Made by a program: the position numbers and the translations under genes | DNA from: Ligula intestinalis | Lineage: Eukaryota; Platyhelminthes; Cestoda; Diphyllobothriidea; Diphyllobothriidae | DNA: 64,000 bases | Assembly (NCBI GenBank): GCA_036362985.1 | Contig: JAYGXS010000003.1 | Location: 30,248,716 to 30,312,715 of the forward strand | Direction of reading: 5' to 3' | The notes under the pieces: generated by a model | Seen by the model: only the letters and a program-made list of their open reading frames with translations | Databases searched by the model: none | What the model was told of the DNA's origin: nothing | Part shown: positions 22,601 to 35,027 of the stretch, piece after piece | Numbering within the stretch: the stretch's first letter is position 1 | How the letters are laid out: every line of letters begins with the position of its first letter

Positions 22601-23284
22601 TCATAGTCAAATATAGATTCCTGGCCTATGAAGTGATTTTCAGTTCAACGCTCCAACTAAGAGCCATGGGTTTATCGTTGTGGGTTAAGTTACTGCAGAA
22701 AACTCTTGCCTCTGCGATGTTCAGGCCCAGTTCCGCGTGGTCAGATAAGAGATGAGAGCTCAGGTGGGAAGAATGGTGTATTCTGTACGGAGGTAGTGGA
22801 GAATAGGAAGTTGACTGCCGGACAAGTGCACGGCCACCTGCGAGGGGTCTGCGTCCGAAGTCTCTGAGCTCGACAGCCGTCACATAAGGTCCTGTGTGAG
22901 TCAGCCATATTGAGATGATTGGCTGGACTGCGGGATGGTAGGCGTTGGTGGGTGCGCACTTGCTAGCCACCGTCAGAGGTTGCGAGTTGGCGCAGCTTAC
23001 GTCACCTGTGTGTGGCTGTCCCAGAGTTGGATCGAGACTTGCAATCACGTGACTTCATGCTTATTAAGGAACACGCTACGGGGTCGTCACAGGTACGCTG
23101 TCCTCAAATGGCATTCGCCGGTCGGGTGATGAGACGTGTTCGCCCCGTTCGCCTATAAAATTACCCGGAGCCGCGGTTTGATATGGCTTGTCACCAAGAA
23201 AGTGTCTTCTGGTTCTACTGCGGCCAGTTGCATTCGAGTTAACTTACTGCAACAAGCTGTCCCGCCAAGCATGAGAAATGCTAT

Positions 23285-23510
23285 TTGCAGCCAGATGGGC
23301 ATTCACCAGACAGTTTGACCGTCGCATTCGACGATGTGCTCCTCAGCGTTTTGGTGCAGGGACGGTAGTTTTCGCGTGAATTACTTTTCAATGATTGTAG
23401 ACTTTCCTTGCATCTATTGCACCCTTTCTCTCTCTTTCCTGATCCACCCGACCCCAGCTTCATGATCAACTCAAAAAGACTGCATATGGAACTGGATGCA
23501 GGCCGCAAAA
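23285..23510 (+). repeat. Repeat E, copy 1
   Basis: CACCAGACAGTTTGACCGTC, then TTCGACGATGTGCTCC, then GCGTGAATTACTTTTCAATG. A second copy starts 360 bp downstream. Confidence 0.55.
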
Positions 23511-23644
23511 GCCGGCCGTGGCCATCAGACCTGACTCAAATACCACTGAGTGGGAATGCCGTAAAGTCACATATGACTGCTGTGACGTGAGCCTGCACTT
23601 ACGCGTGAAACCAACCCCCCCTCCCCTGTGTTGGCCCAGCGTAT

Positions 23645-23870
23645 CTGCTACGTAGCCCATTTAGGGGACACGGACACTCACATGACAGTTCGACCGTCGA
23701 CTTCGACGATGTCCACCGAATGTTCCACAAAAGGGTGGTATGGATACGGTGAGTTGCGTGCGAATTCGTTTTGAATGATAGGTGACTTGCGCGGAATCAA
23801 CCGCGCTCTTCTCTCACCCACCTGAGCTTGATATCAAGATAGAGTGAAGAAGACTGGAAGCGGGATCGGG
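23645..23870 (+). repeat. Repeat E, copy 2
   Basis: CACATGACAGTTCGACCGTC, then TTCGACGATGTCCACC, then GCGAATTCGTTTTGAATGAT. Direct orientation relative to copy 1. Both copies contain a TCTC..CC and CACCTGA or CACCCGA pyrimidine segment. Confidence 0.55.
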
Positions 23871-23879
23871 CGCTGGGTC

Positions 23880-25180
23880 GGCGAATGTTTCTGCGGCCCG
23901 TTTAGGATGCAGAGGCAGTCACACACTACCATCGCGACGTAAGATCTCAGTAACCAGGTGGATCGGGTGAATTAGTTCACCAGACCTCACAACTTTAAAT
24001 GGTTTATGGGACTATGTAGAAGATGAAGTCTGTCCTACAAAATCGGCAACGGTTGCAACGGACTGCTTCACCTTATCAGCAGTGACTGGTACAAACCGGA
24101 CGGCAGGTTGAAAAACAATCGTTGAAAAGGCAATAGAACCATGGCTCTAGATTCGAGTATCTTGTAAAATAGAGTTTACTTTCATAAAAGACGACTTCTT
24201 AACGATGCAAATTGTGAACAAAATTGTGAGTCCGGTTTCGCGTAGTTTGGGGGCCACCTGATATCGCAGCAAAGGAGCTGTATCCAGTATCGAGTCGAAC
24301 TGATTGTCTTCTATCAAACAAAAATATGGAACTCGTCATTATAGCTTCAAAAATTACAAAATAGAAGCCATGTGGATAATAGTCCCTGACAAACTTGTGC
24401 CAAACTCTCTCTATTCTTAATGGTACTTGTACCTAATACAGCTGTCATCATGCCTGATAATAAGCGGAAATGGATCTGAAGAGCTCCACCTATTCACTTC
24501 TCCAGCGATGGGAAACGAAGTCCGAAAGTCCAAAAACCACTTCCTAGTCTTAACTGTGTCAAGCCAGGCCTTGAGTTGTCCATCACTTCGACGCCTCCAG
24601 GTAGGCTCCGGATCAAGTGTGGCAGCAAGCGTGGACTGTCTTATTGTGGAAGAAGTCGGTATAATTCACTCGAAGGATAATTCTCAGGCAGCGGTGGTCA
24701 AATACCTTTAGTCTTTGCTCATCTTTAACGCACTAGGCTCAGCATTCACATACATATAGGAGAACTGACCGGACGGATGCACGATACGCGCGAATTTTCG
24801 TGGCAGGGAAAATTGTGAACCAGGACCCAGAGCCCGAACCTACAGTCGCTACGTCCTTCTTCATTTTTCCTTCTTCCTCACTGTAAATACACTTTTATTC
24901 ACTGCATGCGCTTCCACGAAGACTGGTGGTGCATCATCGCAGGCACACCCACTCCATCAACGCAAGCATCGCATATGCATTTTCTCATCACCACCCAACA
25001 CCAGTACTTCTCATGTAAGCGGCAAGTGTGGGTTTTCTGACTCTTCTCCAAGTGTTTCCTCAGCTATATGGGCCGCACTAATAGTGATACACGCAAAGCC
25101 TAGTGAGGTGTGGGCTGCGACCAGTGGCCTGCGGCGCAGAGGCCATGGCTCCTAAACTGGCCGCTTAAAAAATGTGTTGG
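23880..25180. other. No gene seen
   Basis: Unrecognised sequence. The open frame at 24427-24711 has no domain likeness and no flanking splice pattern I could defend. Confidence 0.4.
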
Positions 25181-25344
25181 CCTAGAACGATGGTAAGATT
25201 GTCGTGACTAGCTCGCGCTGAAGTGAACTTTCCTGAAGTCTCGCAGCCGTTGAGCTCGACGTCGGGAACAGCCAATCACAGTTGCCGCAAAGTTGCTTTC
25301 TGGTCCGGTGACGAATGGCAAGCCTGCACGCGTGTATGTTTTCT

Positions 25345-25620
25345 CTGTCCACTGGCCTGACTGCTGCCAAACTGGCACTTGGACCCGGCTGGCCCTCCTA
25401 ACTGGTCGTTTGCTCCCAAGTCAAATTTCTTACTGGTTATTCTTCGCTCCTCGGTGTACAGAATATTCTAGTCCTGACACTCTGGCTTTCCCAAGACTTC
25501 TCCACCCCTAATTAACCATGGTCTGAGGATTGCAGTTGCTGGGGTTTAACTCACTGAACCCCTGCGTATGTGGCGATAAGAGTAGGGTATGTCAGGCGCT
25601 ATTGGGGTTATGCTTTTATA
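25345..25620 (+). repeat. Repeat R3, copy 2
   Basis: Partner of 19480-19740; see that entry. It ends near TATGTGGCGATAAGAGTAGG. Confidence 0.6.
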
Positions 25621-25644
25621 ACAAAGGCCAAATATGGGGGAGGG

Positions 25645-26115
25645 GGAAGGCATGGTGACACGCACAGGGCCGGCTTTGGCTGCGCCAACCACCTGCACCC
25701 AATCCCACCTCTGGACTTCTTGACTCTGTCTTGACACCGGGCCCAGGTGTGTCAGGGCAGAGGAGATGTGGTAGATGCACCAAAAGTCTACTATCACTTA
25801 GAACTAACTGACACAAAAGTTACCATCCCTGCCTCATCCTGCTGTAGAGAACACAGTAGATCTAATCAAAATTGACGGTCAAACTGTCGGTAGGGAGGCC
25901 CAGGCTGTGTTCGCGGCGTCTCTTGCCGCCGAGTCCATCCTTCTGCTTTCGGATGAAGTGTTTTTATAGGCCAAGCATTGTGATGGTACGCTTAGTTGCC
26001 CTGCCCGCCATGCCATGCTCCCGATCCCACCTCCGTTTCTTTTAACTCTGTCATGACACTGGGCAAGGATAGGTGAGGGAAGAGAGGGCACGGTAAATAT
26101 GTCACAAGTATCATT
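25645..26115 (+). repeat. Two successive 3' halves of repeat R1
   Basis: Two diverged units in direct order. At 25645-25800: CTTCTTGACTCTGTCTTGAC, then ACCGGGCCCAGGTGTGTC. At 25985-26115: TTTTAACTCTGTCATGACAC, then TGGGCAAGGATAGGTGAGG. Each ends in a CAC-rich segment. Confidence 0.55.
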
Positions 26116-26790
26116 CCACTCACCAATAACTCGTGGGTAGTGTTATGTCGTGGGGCCGCCTGAGTGCGGCACGAAACGCGCCCCTCGGTCTTACGGACAC
26201 CTGGTTTTTGGGGATAGGATGGTCGGTGTGTTTTGTTAGGGAACAAATGAGTTCGTAATAATTCTGCACAATATAAACATTACGAGGGTAAGTTGAAGGA
26301 CGTGCCCTGACCTTGAGTGGGGACACTGCATTTCATTTTTGATATCATCACTAACCCCCACTGAACAAACGGCGAGCGCATGTATGTCGGGGATGCTCGT
26401 AGACCTCGCGCGAGGTGAGTGAGGTACATTTTTAGTAATATTGCTAAACCAAATAGAATAATGGTGAATAAGTGAAGAGGTTGGTAGATTTTCGAAATTT
26501 GGCCTACTGAAAATTTGTAAGTAAGCGGATATTCTCATGGTTAATTTAAAAAGCCGTTTTGCTTAAACTATTGCCTTAAGCGGGTATTGTGCGTGGTGAC
26601 CCTCCACAGTTCAATGTCATCATCCAATCTCTGCTGTACCAACTACCGGCGTGCTGAAAACTGGAAGATTGTGGAAATTTCAACCTGCTTGCAATTTGTA
26701 AGTAAGTGGGTATAATACATAAGTACTCTTTTAAGGCCTCAGTACCTACTCTTACCAACTCATGCTCATGTAACCACGGTTTCTTTCAGC
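26105..26790 (+). repeat. Repeat R5, copy 1 (about 690 bp)
   Basis: Pairs along its full length with 31258-31945. Landmarks in order: GTGGGGCCGCCTG, GCGCGCCCCTCGG or GCGCCCCTCGG, AGGGAACAAAT, TTACGAGGG, GTGGGGACA, ATGTCGGGG, GAGGTACATTTT, CAGTTCAATG.CATC or CAGTTCAATGCTATC, and ATTTGTAAGT. It is diverged, with no long frame shared by both copies. Class unknown. Confidence 0.8.
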
Positions 26791-27059
26791 CAATTTATGC
26801 ACACCGTGAACATCTTAAAAGCCAACGGTCGAAACATCTGGTTTCTCCGTTATCCACCAAACCTTAGCGTACTCATTAAAATTGGCCGTTTGATTTATCG
26901 ATGTACTTGTCGGTCTGCACGCTGCCACTCTTTCCTTAAAGACGCCTTTTATTATTCTGGTGTTATTATATCTTCTATCCTTTTGCGCAAAATACTCTCC
27001 AGATTAGGTGACATGCAAATACAAGCCTATATAGGCATTCTCGCGAACGGTGAAAATCG

Positions 27060-28400
27060 AATGATCCGCGGATTCCTTGAGTCATGGGCCTCAAATCTAT
27101 AAGCAAGCGCACTTGGCTTTCCCATGCTGAGACTCAGTTCGACCAAAGAGTTTTGCCCCTCGAGGAGCGTGTAGGAGTCTAGCCCGTGAGTGTGCTCAGA
27201 ACACTGCAATTATCGCGCCCAGTTTCGTACAGAAAGAAGAGGGGTAAGACCAGTAGTTGTTTATTGTGTACAGGAACTCAATGGTGGTCTGAATCCCAGA
27301 CGCCCGGCAGGCTCCGTGCCCTGCGCGCGTGCGTATTTGTATGTTAGTGTGCTGTGGGCGTAATTGAATAAACGTCATCCGAGAGTGAGTCACTTGACGC
27401 TTGATCAATTACTTGGCCAATAAAAGTCTACGGTACCTGTAATTGGCTGGCCTAGAATAAGGTAGAGTAGCGAAGTCACGTGCGCTTTGCAGGCTTTGCG
27501 CCAGCACTCCAAGGTCACTGGGTAACACATCTTCTAACGCCAGTTCTGGTGAGTCATCTGGCCGAGCAATCATCATGCCAAAATCCAGCAGGGATGATGC
27601 AATTTCAGCAGGCCAAAACCTGCATGCCGGCTTTTGAGCAGTTAGTGTGCAATTGGACAACTATCCTCGATAGCGAGGAGCCGTTAGTTGCCGTAAGTGT
27701 ACAGTAGCTGTTAGAACAGCACCGAGCAGGATTCAACACTTGTGCCATCTTCGAGTCAGTATAACAGCGAGAGAAGAAGCGATAGCGCCACCGCATAAAG
27801 GAACAGGTTACACGCGACCTTCAAGGGCGGACACCACGCGAGGACGCCAAGGAGTTACGCGCACGCGAGACCCCTGCCGGCCGGTTTCTGTCACGCTGAG
27901 GTCACGCTTGGCGAGGGGCAAAGTGCAAGCGTGCCAAATATCACATTGGGGTCGCTGCACGATGACTGTCTGCATGGGCCACTCATAGAGGGCCAATAGA
28001 GAACAAAGGCCGTTGGTCCTCAAATACGCTGCCGCCGACTGGAGGCGGCAGTCTGCTGCTGGCGACAAGAGACTCTGCTGCGGAGACAAGACCGATGACA
28101 GAAGACACGCTGCAGACGGACACACAAAAGACAGAGTTGGTGTACGAGCAGAACCAGCTATTATAAAATATTATCTGCTATCTTGTCTGCCTTCCTTTCC
28201 TAACATACGACTGGGGGATATAACCACAAAAGGTTATAACGGTAGCCTCGTGAATGTATCCTACAAATACTGTAACTTCCTGTGTAGGAATTGCACTTTT
28301 CTACTATGGTCGCTGTCTCTGACGAAGGATCCGGGATGAATTTCGAAACACCAGGTGAATAAAATTATTTTCCTAGCCATCAAATATACTTCTGCTCACT
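27060..28400 (+). mobile_element. Penelope-like element copy, interrupted by other sequence
   Basis: Pieces occur in family order. Tail landmark CCTTGAGTCATGGGCC is at 27073. The middle part TCATCTGGCCGAGCAATCAT then GATGATGCAATTTCAGCAGG is at 27550-27610. The right terminus at 28215-28400 reads CCTACAAATACTGTAACTTC, GAAGGATCCGGGATGAATTT, then CGAAACACCAGGTGAATAAA. About 270 bp at 27130-27400 and about 430 bp at 27740-28170 do not match the family and look like insertions. The latter is GC-rich and unrecognised. Confidence 0.6.
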
Positions 28401-31255
28401 TATTTCCTGGGACTCGCATGTTCGCTTGTACTGGCCGTTAAGTTTTCTTTAAAAAAACCTCCTTTTGTATAGAAAATAATTAATTCGTAATCCCAAACGC
28501 TATTTTATCCTCTCTTCACCTTCTTCTTGAAGTATATCCATTGGTCTGAGAGATATTCACTGCAATCAATGTGCCTATCCTTCGAGCAGAGCATAGGCAT
28601 GAAATAACGACAAAAAACAGTACGGGTATTGATAAGGCACTTCTGCATAGAATAACACAGCCAACTGTGCAAAACTGTGACTGAATTCTTCTTAGAAGGT
28701 TGTACCGAGTTCTCTTCTGTTAACATACTTGCTGACGTACTAAATAATCTGCGTTATCTTCGCATTTTGTTGTCAAGTAAGGGCCGAGCAAATCCCAATG
28801 ACTACGCATGAGAACTGATTATATTTTAGTGTGCCTACTTATTAGAAAAGAGTACGTTGTTATTATTAGAGAGCAGGTAAACTCATCCACAGTCTGCTCG
28901 AAATGGCTTGAGTAATGTAATCGGTAAACTGTCGCGAAACATATATTTCCCATTTTGAAAATTAATTGCTTGAGACGTAGATACTTGAATAAACGTTGAT
29001 ATACTTAATATCAGACTAAAGTATTTAATTATTATCTTATTTGTAGTGTCAATTTTTTAAATTATAATTAAGAAGTCATTTTCCTCCTATACCTGTTTTA
29101 TTTTGATTCGAATGCGCCACTAGGGAATGTTACTAAAAACTAGTTAACCCGCCTTCTATACCTAGTAGGTTAAGGCCAAATTTGGTTTGAAAATGCGGGG
29201 AATATATTTAACATGATTCAACTCTGCTATTTTAAGTCGGTTTTTCAAGAGGGTGGTATACATCTCGAGTAAATTTGGCGAAATAAATTACCACCTATTT
29301 TATGTGACTTGAAAGTTTAAAAATGGCAGTCGTTTACCAGATTAAAGTTGCTTTGATTGTTTTGCGTCATCTCATATGTAACAGCAATAAAATGACAACT
29401 GGTTACTTTTGAGGAACGCCACATCAATATACAGTAAGTCCGCTATCATTATCTGAATTTATAACATTAATTATTCAATAATCTGTGCTTATCACCTTTG
29501 ACAACCAACTTAGTCGATGTTACTCAAGGAACAAGCGTGGTTTCACTAAAAGTCTGTAATTAATCTGAAACCATCCCCAGTAACTTGACTAATGCTCTCA
29601 TATAATAATGGACGATCTTTACTTACATTTGAAAAAAGTATGAAAATTAATATTAGTTAACTGTAAATAAAAAGCACACAGAAAATTTTAAAGACCGAAA
29701 ACTCAAAAATACGTGTCGAATTAGTAAATTTAATTTGTGAGAGTACAGAAAGTCTACACACATAAATAGCAGGATAAGGAAATCAGATAAAGAAAAATAA
29801 CTTTTCAAAGTATTTTAGTTATTTCTCGAGGTATGCATCAGGAATTGGGTCATTATGAAATTAGGTGGCTAGTCAGATGCTCAGCGGTGGATTTTTATAT
29901 TGCAAAGGGATCTTAAAATAATTTGATTTAGTTATCCCGTTTTGTATCGTCTAAGATATGATTGACTTCAAGGAAGCGGATTTAATTTGGTTCAGTGGGT
30001 GGGGACTTCGCAAATAGAAATATATTTATAAGCGTTACATGTCAAGAAACAGGTCAGAAAGTGATAACTTGAACTATTATCAGTAGCAATAACCATCACT
30101 GTACCAATTTTATGTGCCGCGAATAGCTCTTCTTTGTAAAAGTATCGTTTATTTTCTGACTAAAGCGGACTCCATTTTGTGTCCTGGTATCAGTTTTTTT
30201 CCATCGTTTGCGCACAAACATGGAGATTGTCTTCTGTGTCTTTTATCTAATTTATCAGTTGTCAAACTTTCTTTCTACTGTAAATGGCGGTTTCAGTCTT
30301 ATTTGTAGTCACTCAAACGTGCGGCCAGGTCGTTGAAGAAGGCTCGAGGAAAATGTTTCCAAATAGTTTTAACGCCCTATCTAGTAAGTTGTCTTTTGAA
30401 GAAGTTCTTTTCTATGGCACTTAATCAATTAATGCACAGGAGCTTCACGCGTTTCTTAAAGAAGAGTCAATGAAAAGTTTAAAGGGTTTCCTGACGGATA
30501 TTGGTCATTTGTCTACTTCAAGTGGGAAACTGTTGGTAAATTTTTTTATTGAGCTTATTTTTTTCCATTTCTTTTTAATTTTCGGCTCAAGTCTCTGATA
30601 CTTAATGTACTACAGAGCGCCCATGTGAAGACTGCAATATCTGACAAATGGTTGACTCTGTCTCCCATCCGGTTGCAAATTGCACATAAACTACTTAATG
30701 ATGGGCCTTTTTGTGGTAATTTATGTAATACTTTTTCAATTCATGAAGTTAGGAAGACGTCAAAACAAAAGACTGGCTGCAGATGCTAGTACTTTATTTC
30801 AGGAAAAAAAAAGATGTTTATAAACGTACAAATCAGAATGTAACAAGAAGAAAATTATCTTTTTTAATAATATAGTCTTTCTTAGTTTACCACGTCCTAG
30901 TTACGCAAGGTGAAAAGCTACGTTTCACATTGACAAAGCGTGCTGTCCATCTAACACTTTCTATTCTGAAAGATGCACAAATGTGCAAATTTTGTCTGCA
31001 GGAGTGTTTTTGTGCCGCATCGCCTAAATATACGGTAGAAATTGAATTCTCCCCAAACTGTATGCTTTTTCGTAGACAAAACAAAGTCCAAATATATTCT
31101 GCAAAGGACGATTTCTTTTGGAGAAGACAAAACGCCTACTCTTAGCTTATTTGACAAGGTAATTTCAACAAAATAGGTGACATTTTTAAGTTTTATTATT
31201 TAAATTACGTGTCAAAAACAATTATGCATTGTAGCTGCCACTTTTCGCATTTCTA
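28401..31255. other. AT-rich, no gene or repeat recognised
   Basis: Nearly 3 kb of AT-rich DNA with only short random frames and no conserved motif on either strand. Confidence 0.55.
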
Positions 31256-31257
31256 CT

Positions 31258-31945
31258 CCACAAGGGTAGGAATACCTCGTGGGGTCGCCTGGGAGGAGCG
31301 CTAAGCGCGCCCCTCGGACTTACAGGCTCCTGAGTTAAAGGGTGAGGACGGGCGGAGCATGTCAGGGAACAAATTAAATCGCAATAATGCTGAAAAATAA
31401 GAAATTTACGAGGGAAGGTTGTGTCGCCTACTCAAACCTCAGGTGGGGACATGGAAGTATACATTAATATCATCGCTTACCCTCCAGCGGACCGAAAGCG
31501 AGTGCGTGGATGTCGGGGGAGTGTGCCCTGACCTCGGGCGAGGTCATTGAGGTACATTTTCTGGTAGTGCTACTAACCCCAACTAGAATGAAGGCGAACG
31601 AGTGAGGACAGTTGAAGCTTTTGGAAATTGATTCTACTTAAAAAGCTTTTAGTAGACGATTATTTCCGTGCTTAATTTGAGAAACCATTTTTGCTTCGTA
31701 TAGTGACTAAAACGGTTATTATATGTGGTGATCTCCCGAGGACCCCTCCGCAGTTCAATGCTATCACCCAATCCCTGACAAAATTGAAGGCTGGCGTAGA
31801 GAAAACTGGTATTGTAGGTAATTAAATCTACTCAAATTTGTAAGTGGGCGATTATAATCAATAGGACCTTTCGAGGACCCCACAAGGAATTCTTAACCCC
31901 TCAAGTATCCTAACATTCTTGCTTTTTCGTAGGTTCTGATGGTTA
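31258..31945 (+). repeat. Repeat R5, copy 2
   Basis: Partner of 26105-26790. The start GGTCGCCTGGGAGGAGCGCT contains the near-palindrome AGCGCTAAGCGCGC. It ends near a TTTTTCGTAGG stretch, where copy 1 has TTTCTTTCAGCC. Confidence 0.8.
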
Positions 31946-33055
31946 AACTCAGTAATATCGCGACAAATTCAGGTCGATCGTGAGTCCTTAGGTTACTCTT
32001 CCTCAGCACGCAGCCCTAATCCCCTCCTTATGCTTACAGATTACTTATCATTTGCTTTGTGTAACAATAATATCGTCGTTATGTCACCATAAGCTTACCA
32101 GTAAGCAAAAGAGTGTGTTCGGCTTCGTTGGCACCAGCCTTTTTATGTCGGTATATTAATATTCTGTAAAAGAAGGCCTTTTCAGTGCCTGTTCATCAAC
32201 GAGCTATGGCGCGGATTTTCTGAGAGCTATATCTAGTTTGTCGAAAGACCTGCGCGTAACAGGCTGTTAAAGGTAACCTGGGAAAACCAAAAACGCAGAA
32301 TGCTGTAAGGACCGATAGTGATGGGGGTAATACAAATGCAGCATTATGGGGACGCATGGGATAAAATAAAAGAAATGTGGGAAACACAAACGGGACCTAG
32401 GAGATAAAACCATTATAAAATATGATGTAGTTAGAGATCATTTTATTGCTCACGGGGATGAGTTTATTTGTTCGCTGACGTTGCTTGTATACAGCAACAA
32501 AAAAGCGTGGAATAATTGAAAAATAAATTAAAATTAGGAAGTAAATTAAATTGATAAAACCGAATAAAAATCACCATTACTCCTGGTCCCGTATTACAGG
32601 ATTCTGGGGCTTTTGGTTACCGTGGTGGTAACTATATTCGATGTTATCGATCTGCATAGATCAGTGGCATCTAAAATTAAGCTGCCCTCCCCTACGTCAC
32701 CGACATGTTTAGCGTTGTGTTGGGTGTCACAAACTGTGACGGACGCAAAGAGGGCTATAGCCTATGGCGGACGGCTATTAATGCTGTTCCCCCTCCCAAT
32801 GCTCGCTCTGTCAACGTCATGTGTCTTCGCAGGCGGCTGACCTGAAGACTATTTGACCACTATTCAATTCCACACTTACATGCACACACAGGCACTTATA
32901 CGCATGCCCAGCTAGTTGCGGTTTCTCAAGTGCCATTCTAACACGACAAGCCACGGCCACGCAGCGGGGGCCTTTGCAGGCGACATTCCCTTGGGCAATT
33001 GCAACACACCAATAACAGTACACTTGAACCTGCTCCGCAATCCTACTGAAGCAGC
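31946..33055. other. No gene seen
   Basis: AT-rich to about 32.5 kb. It contains TCCTGGTCCCGTATTACAGG at 32581, a short match to the repeats at 51121 and 63857. No conserved frame. Confidence 0.45.
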
Positions 33056-33059
33056 TCCC

Positions 33060-33240
33060 TCTCGGGTCTGGTTGGACGCAGCCAACACTAGCTGTGGCTT
33101 CGCCGGTGGCCACTGCCGCCTAGAACAGCAATTGGGAGTTCTGTACATAAGAAATCACTCTCACAAGTGCCTTCTGCCTTTCAACTGTCAACCTGGTATT
33201 TGGCCTGATGATTGTCGTTATCCGACTACAACCGTTACCT
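33060..33240 (+). repeat. Repeat R2, plus-strand copy
   Basis: Inverted partner of 16180-16358, about 17 kb away. Landmarks GGCTTCGCCGGTGGCCACTG and TTTGGCCTGATGATTG. Confidence 0.65.
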
Positions 33241-34059
33241 AGACCGTTACAAACACCTGCGAAGAGCAATCGTAGCCCACGCACTTTAAAGGAACTTGCA
33301 GCCACTGCTGCTTGCAAACTTGTGCGAAAGAGCTGGGTCATTGGTTTGACCTCACTTCACCTGAGGTGCATTCGTAGGTCCTTCTGTTAAGGTGAGAAAT
33401 TTAACAGAGCTGGAAAGTAATGTTTTTTATCAACATTTGCGGTGAGTTATTTAATGCGCTGCACGCAATGCCTAATCGTGCAATGTGTGTGTAAGGCCCA
33501 CGTTTCCTGAAGACTGGTTAGTTTGTTGCTAGAGAAAGGGCAGATACCCGTTTCCTGGTATTTTCCGCTTTTTTCAAGGGTTTATTTGGGCAAGTCTTTA
33601 GCCAGAGCTGAAACTGACTGATAACAGGCACTGTCAGAAATCTGTTTTTAGGATAAGTTACCTGATCCACGTAGCATGCGAGGCGTTTGCAAGTTTCCAG
33701 AGGTGGGTGAACTCGAATTAGCCAAGTCAATCCAGACAGTTGGACTGCTCGGCAGACTCCAGTTTAAGAAGTTTCATTCGCGAATATGTCTGTGAAGCTG
33801 TATGAACCTTAAAATAGTTTTTATGCTTCTTTTAAGGGCACAATGACATCCAGTAGTCGGTTGTTATGCCGGGAGGTTATTTCAGTTGCTTCAGGTTGAC
33901 ACAGTTTAAAGCCATCAAATAGGCTGATACTTGCAGCACCGCCCACGCTATGCAAATGCTTTTTTCATGGGTTTCGCTAACCTGTTAATTTTTCTTGACA
34001 CATCTTGCTTCCGTGTAATTGTCTAGAAAATGGGGCCTTGAACCTTATAGGCTGCTATC

Positions 34060-34185
34060 TACCTGTACCACTAGCCACTGTACGGCTGCTGGCGGGGCTC
34101 ATGAATGAGTCCCAAGGCGGAGCCGAACGCGTTAGTTCCGTTCGCGATCGGCGAACATGAATCAATGAGTGTCAAGATCTCCCGA
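34060..34185 (+). mobile_element. tRNA-headed SINE, tail fragment
   Basis: ACGGCTGCTGGCGGGGCTCA, TTAGTTCCGTTCGCGATCGG, CGAACATGAATCAATGAGTG: the family tail. Confidence 0.7.
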
Positions 34186-34689
34186 TCTAAACCAGCAAGA
34201 CAATGAGCTGTTGCTATCGCAATGTGTTAAGACTTCTAAGGTTGTGATCTGCCAGGCCCGGTTCCTGAGGAGATGATAGAATTTTTGGGAAAGGCCGATT
34301 ATTAAGAACAGGTTATTCTGCAGAAGAATAGAAAAATACTTAGGACAAAGTTTGATTCGGTCTGGCGTTGCGTTCGCTGTGAGGGCTTTGAGGGCGCAGC
34401 AGCGTTGAGGCGTCCGTCCCGCTTAGGGGGCGGAATGCCGAGTGAGTTCTGGCGTCAGTAATTGGGGGCGGCCGCCGAATCCTCACTCTGCCTCGCGGCC
34501 TTGATGACGATTGGTTGGAACGCAGGAAGGTAGACACTGGCGTGGGTGGTCCGTGTCTCGTGCGCCAGTTTGCGTCTGGCTGGAGGCAGGCAGAAAAGTA
34601 CAATCGCGCAAGGTCCTATGCTCTGAGTGACCTTGTCTATGGCGTCACGAGTTAGGTGGGCGTCGGTCAGCAGTGACCAATACAGTGCT

Positions 34690-34815
34690 TCAATGTTTAG
34701 AACATTACACTTCTGATCAAGAGGTCGCAAGTTCGAGCCTTGGGTGGTGCATCATTTGAGTTTGGGTATGACTAGCTGATGACGGCTTTGTCTATGCCGG
34801 CAATGCTATAAACTT
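34690..34815 (+). mobile_element. tRNA-headed SINE, head and body start
   Basis: GATCAAGAGGTCGCAAGTTC then GAGCC is a B-box-like head. It continues GGGTGGTGCATCA, then GGGTATGACTAGCTGATGAC, then GCCGGCAATGCTAT. Confidence 0.7.
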
Positions 34816-35027
34816 AAGATGTTTCGATGTAGTAGGTAAATGCCCATGGGATTCTAGTGAGAAGGGCATTCAACGACCAGGTAGCGAGACAGGACTTTAC
34901 AGTTTGCCGAGTGCTGCAAGAAAAATGCTGCAATTTGCGAAAGACTGGTACTCACTTGCAATCGAATATAAAGTAGAGTTGCAATACTGATTATCGTGCA
35001 GTCCAATCTCAAGTCTCTTTAGCAATG

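Noticed and set aside
22626..23048. 140-codon minus-strand frame
   Set aside because: Lies in unrecognised GC-rich repeat-like sequence; no domain likeness.
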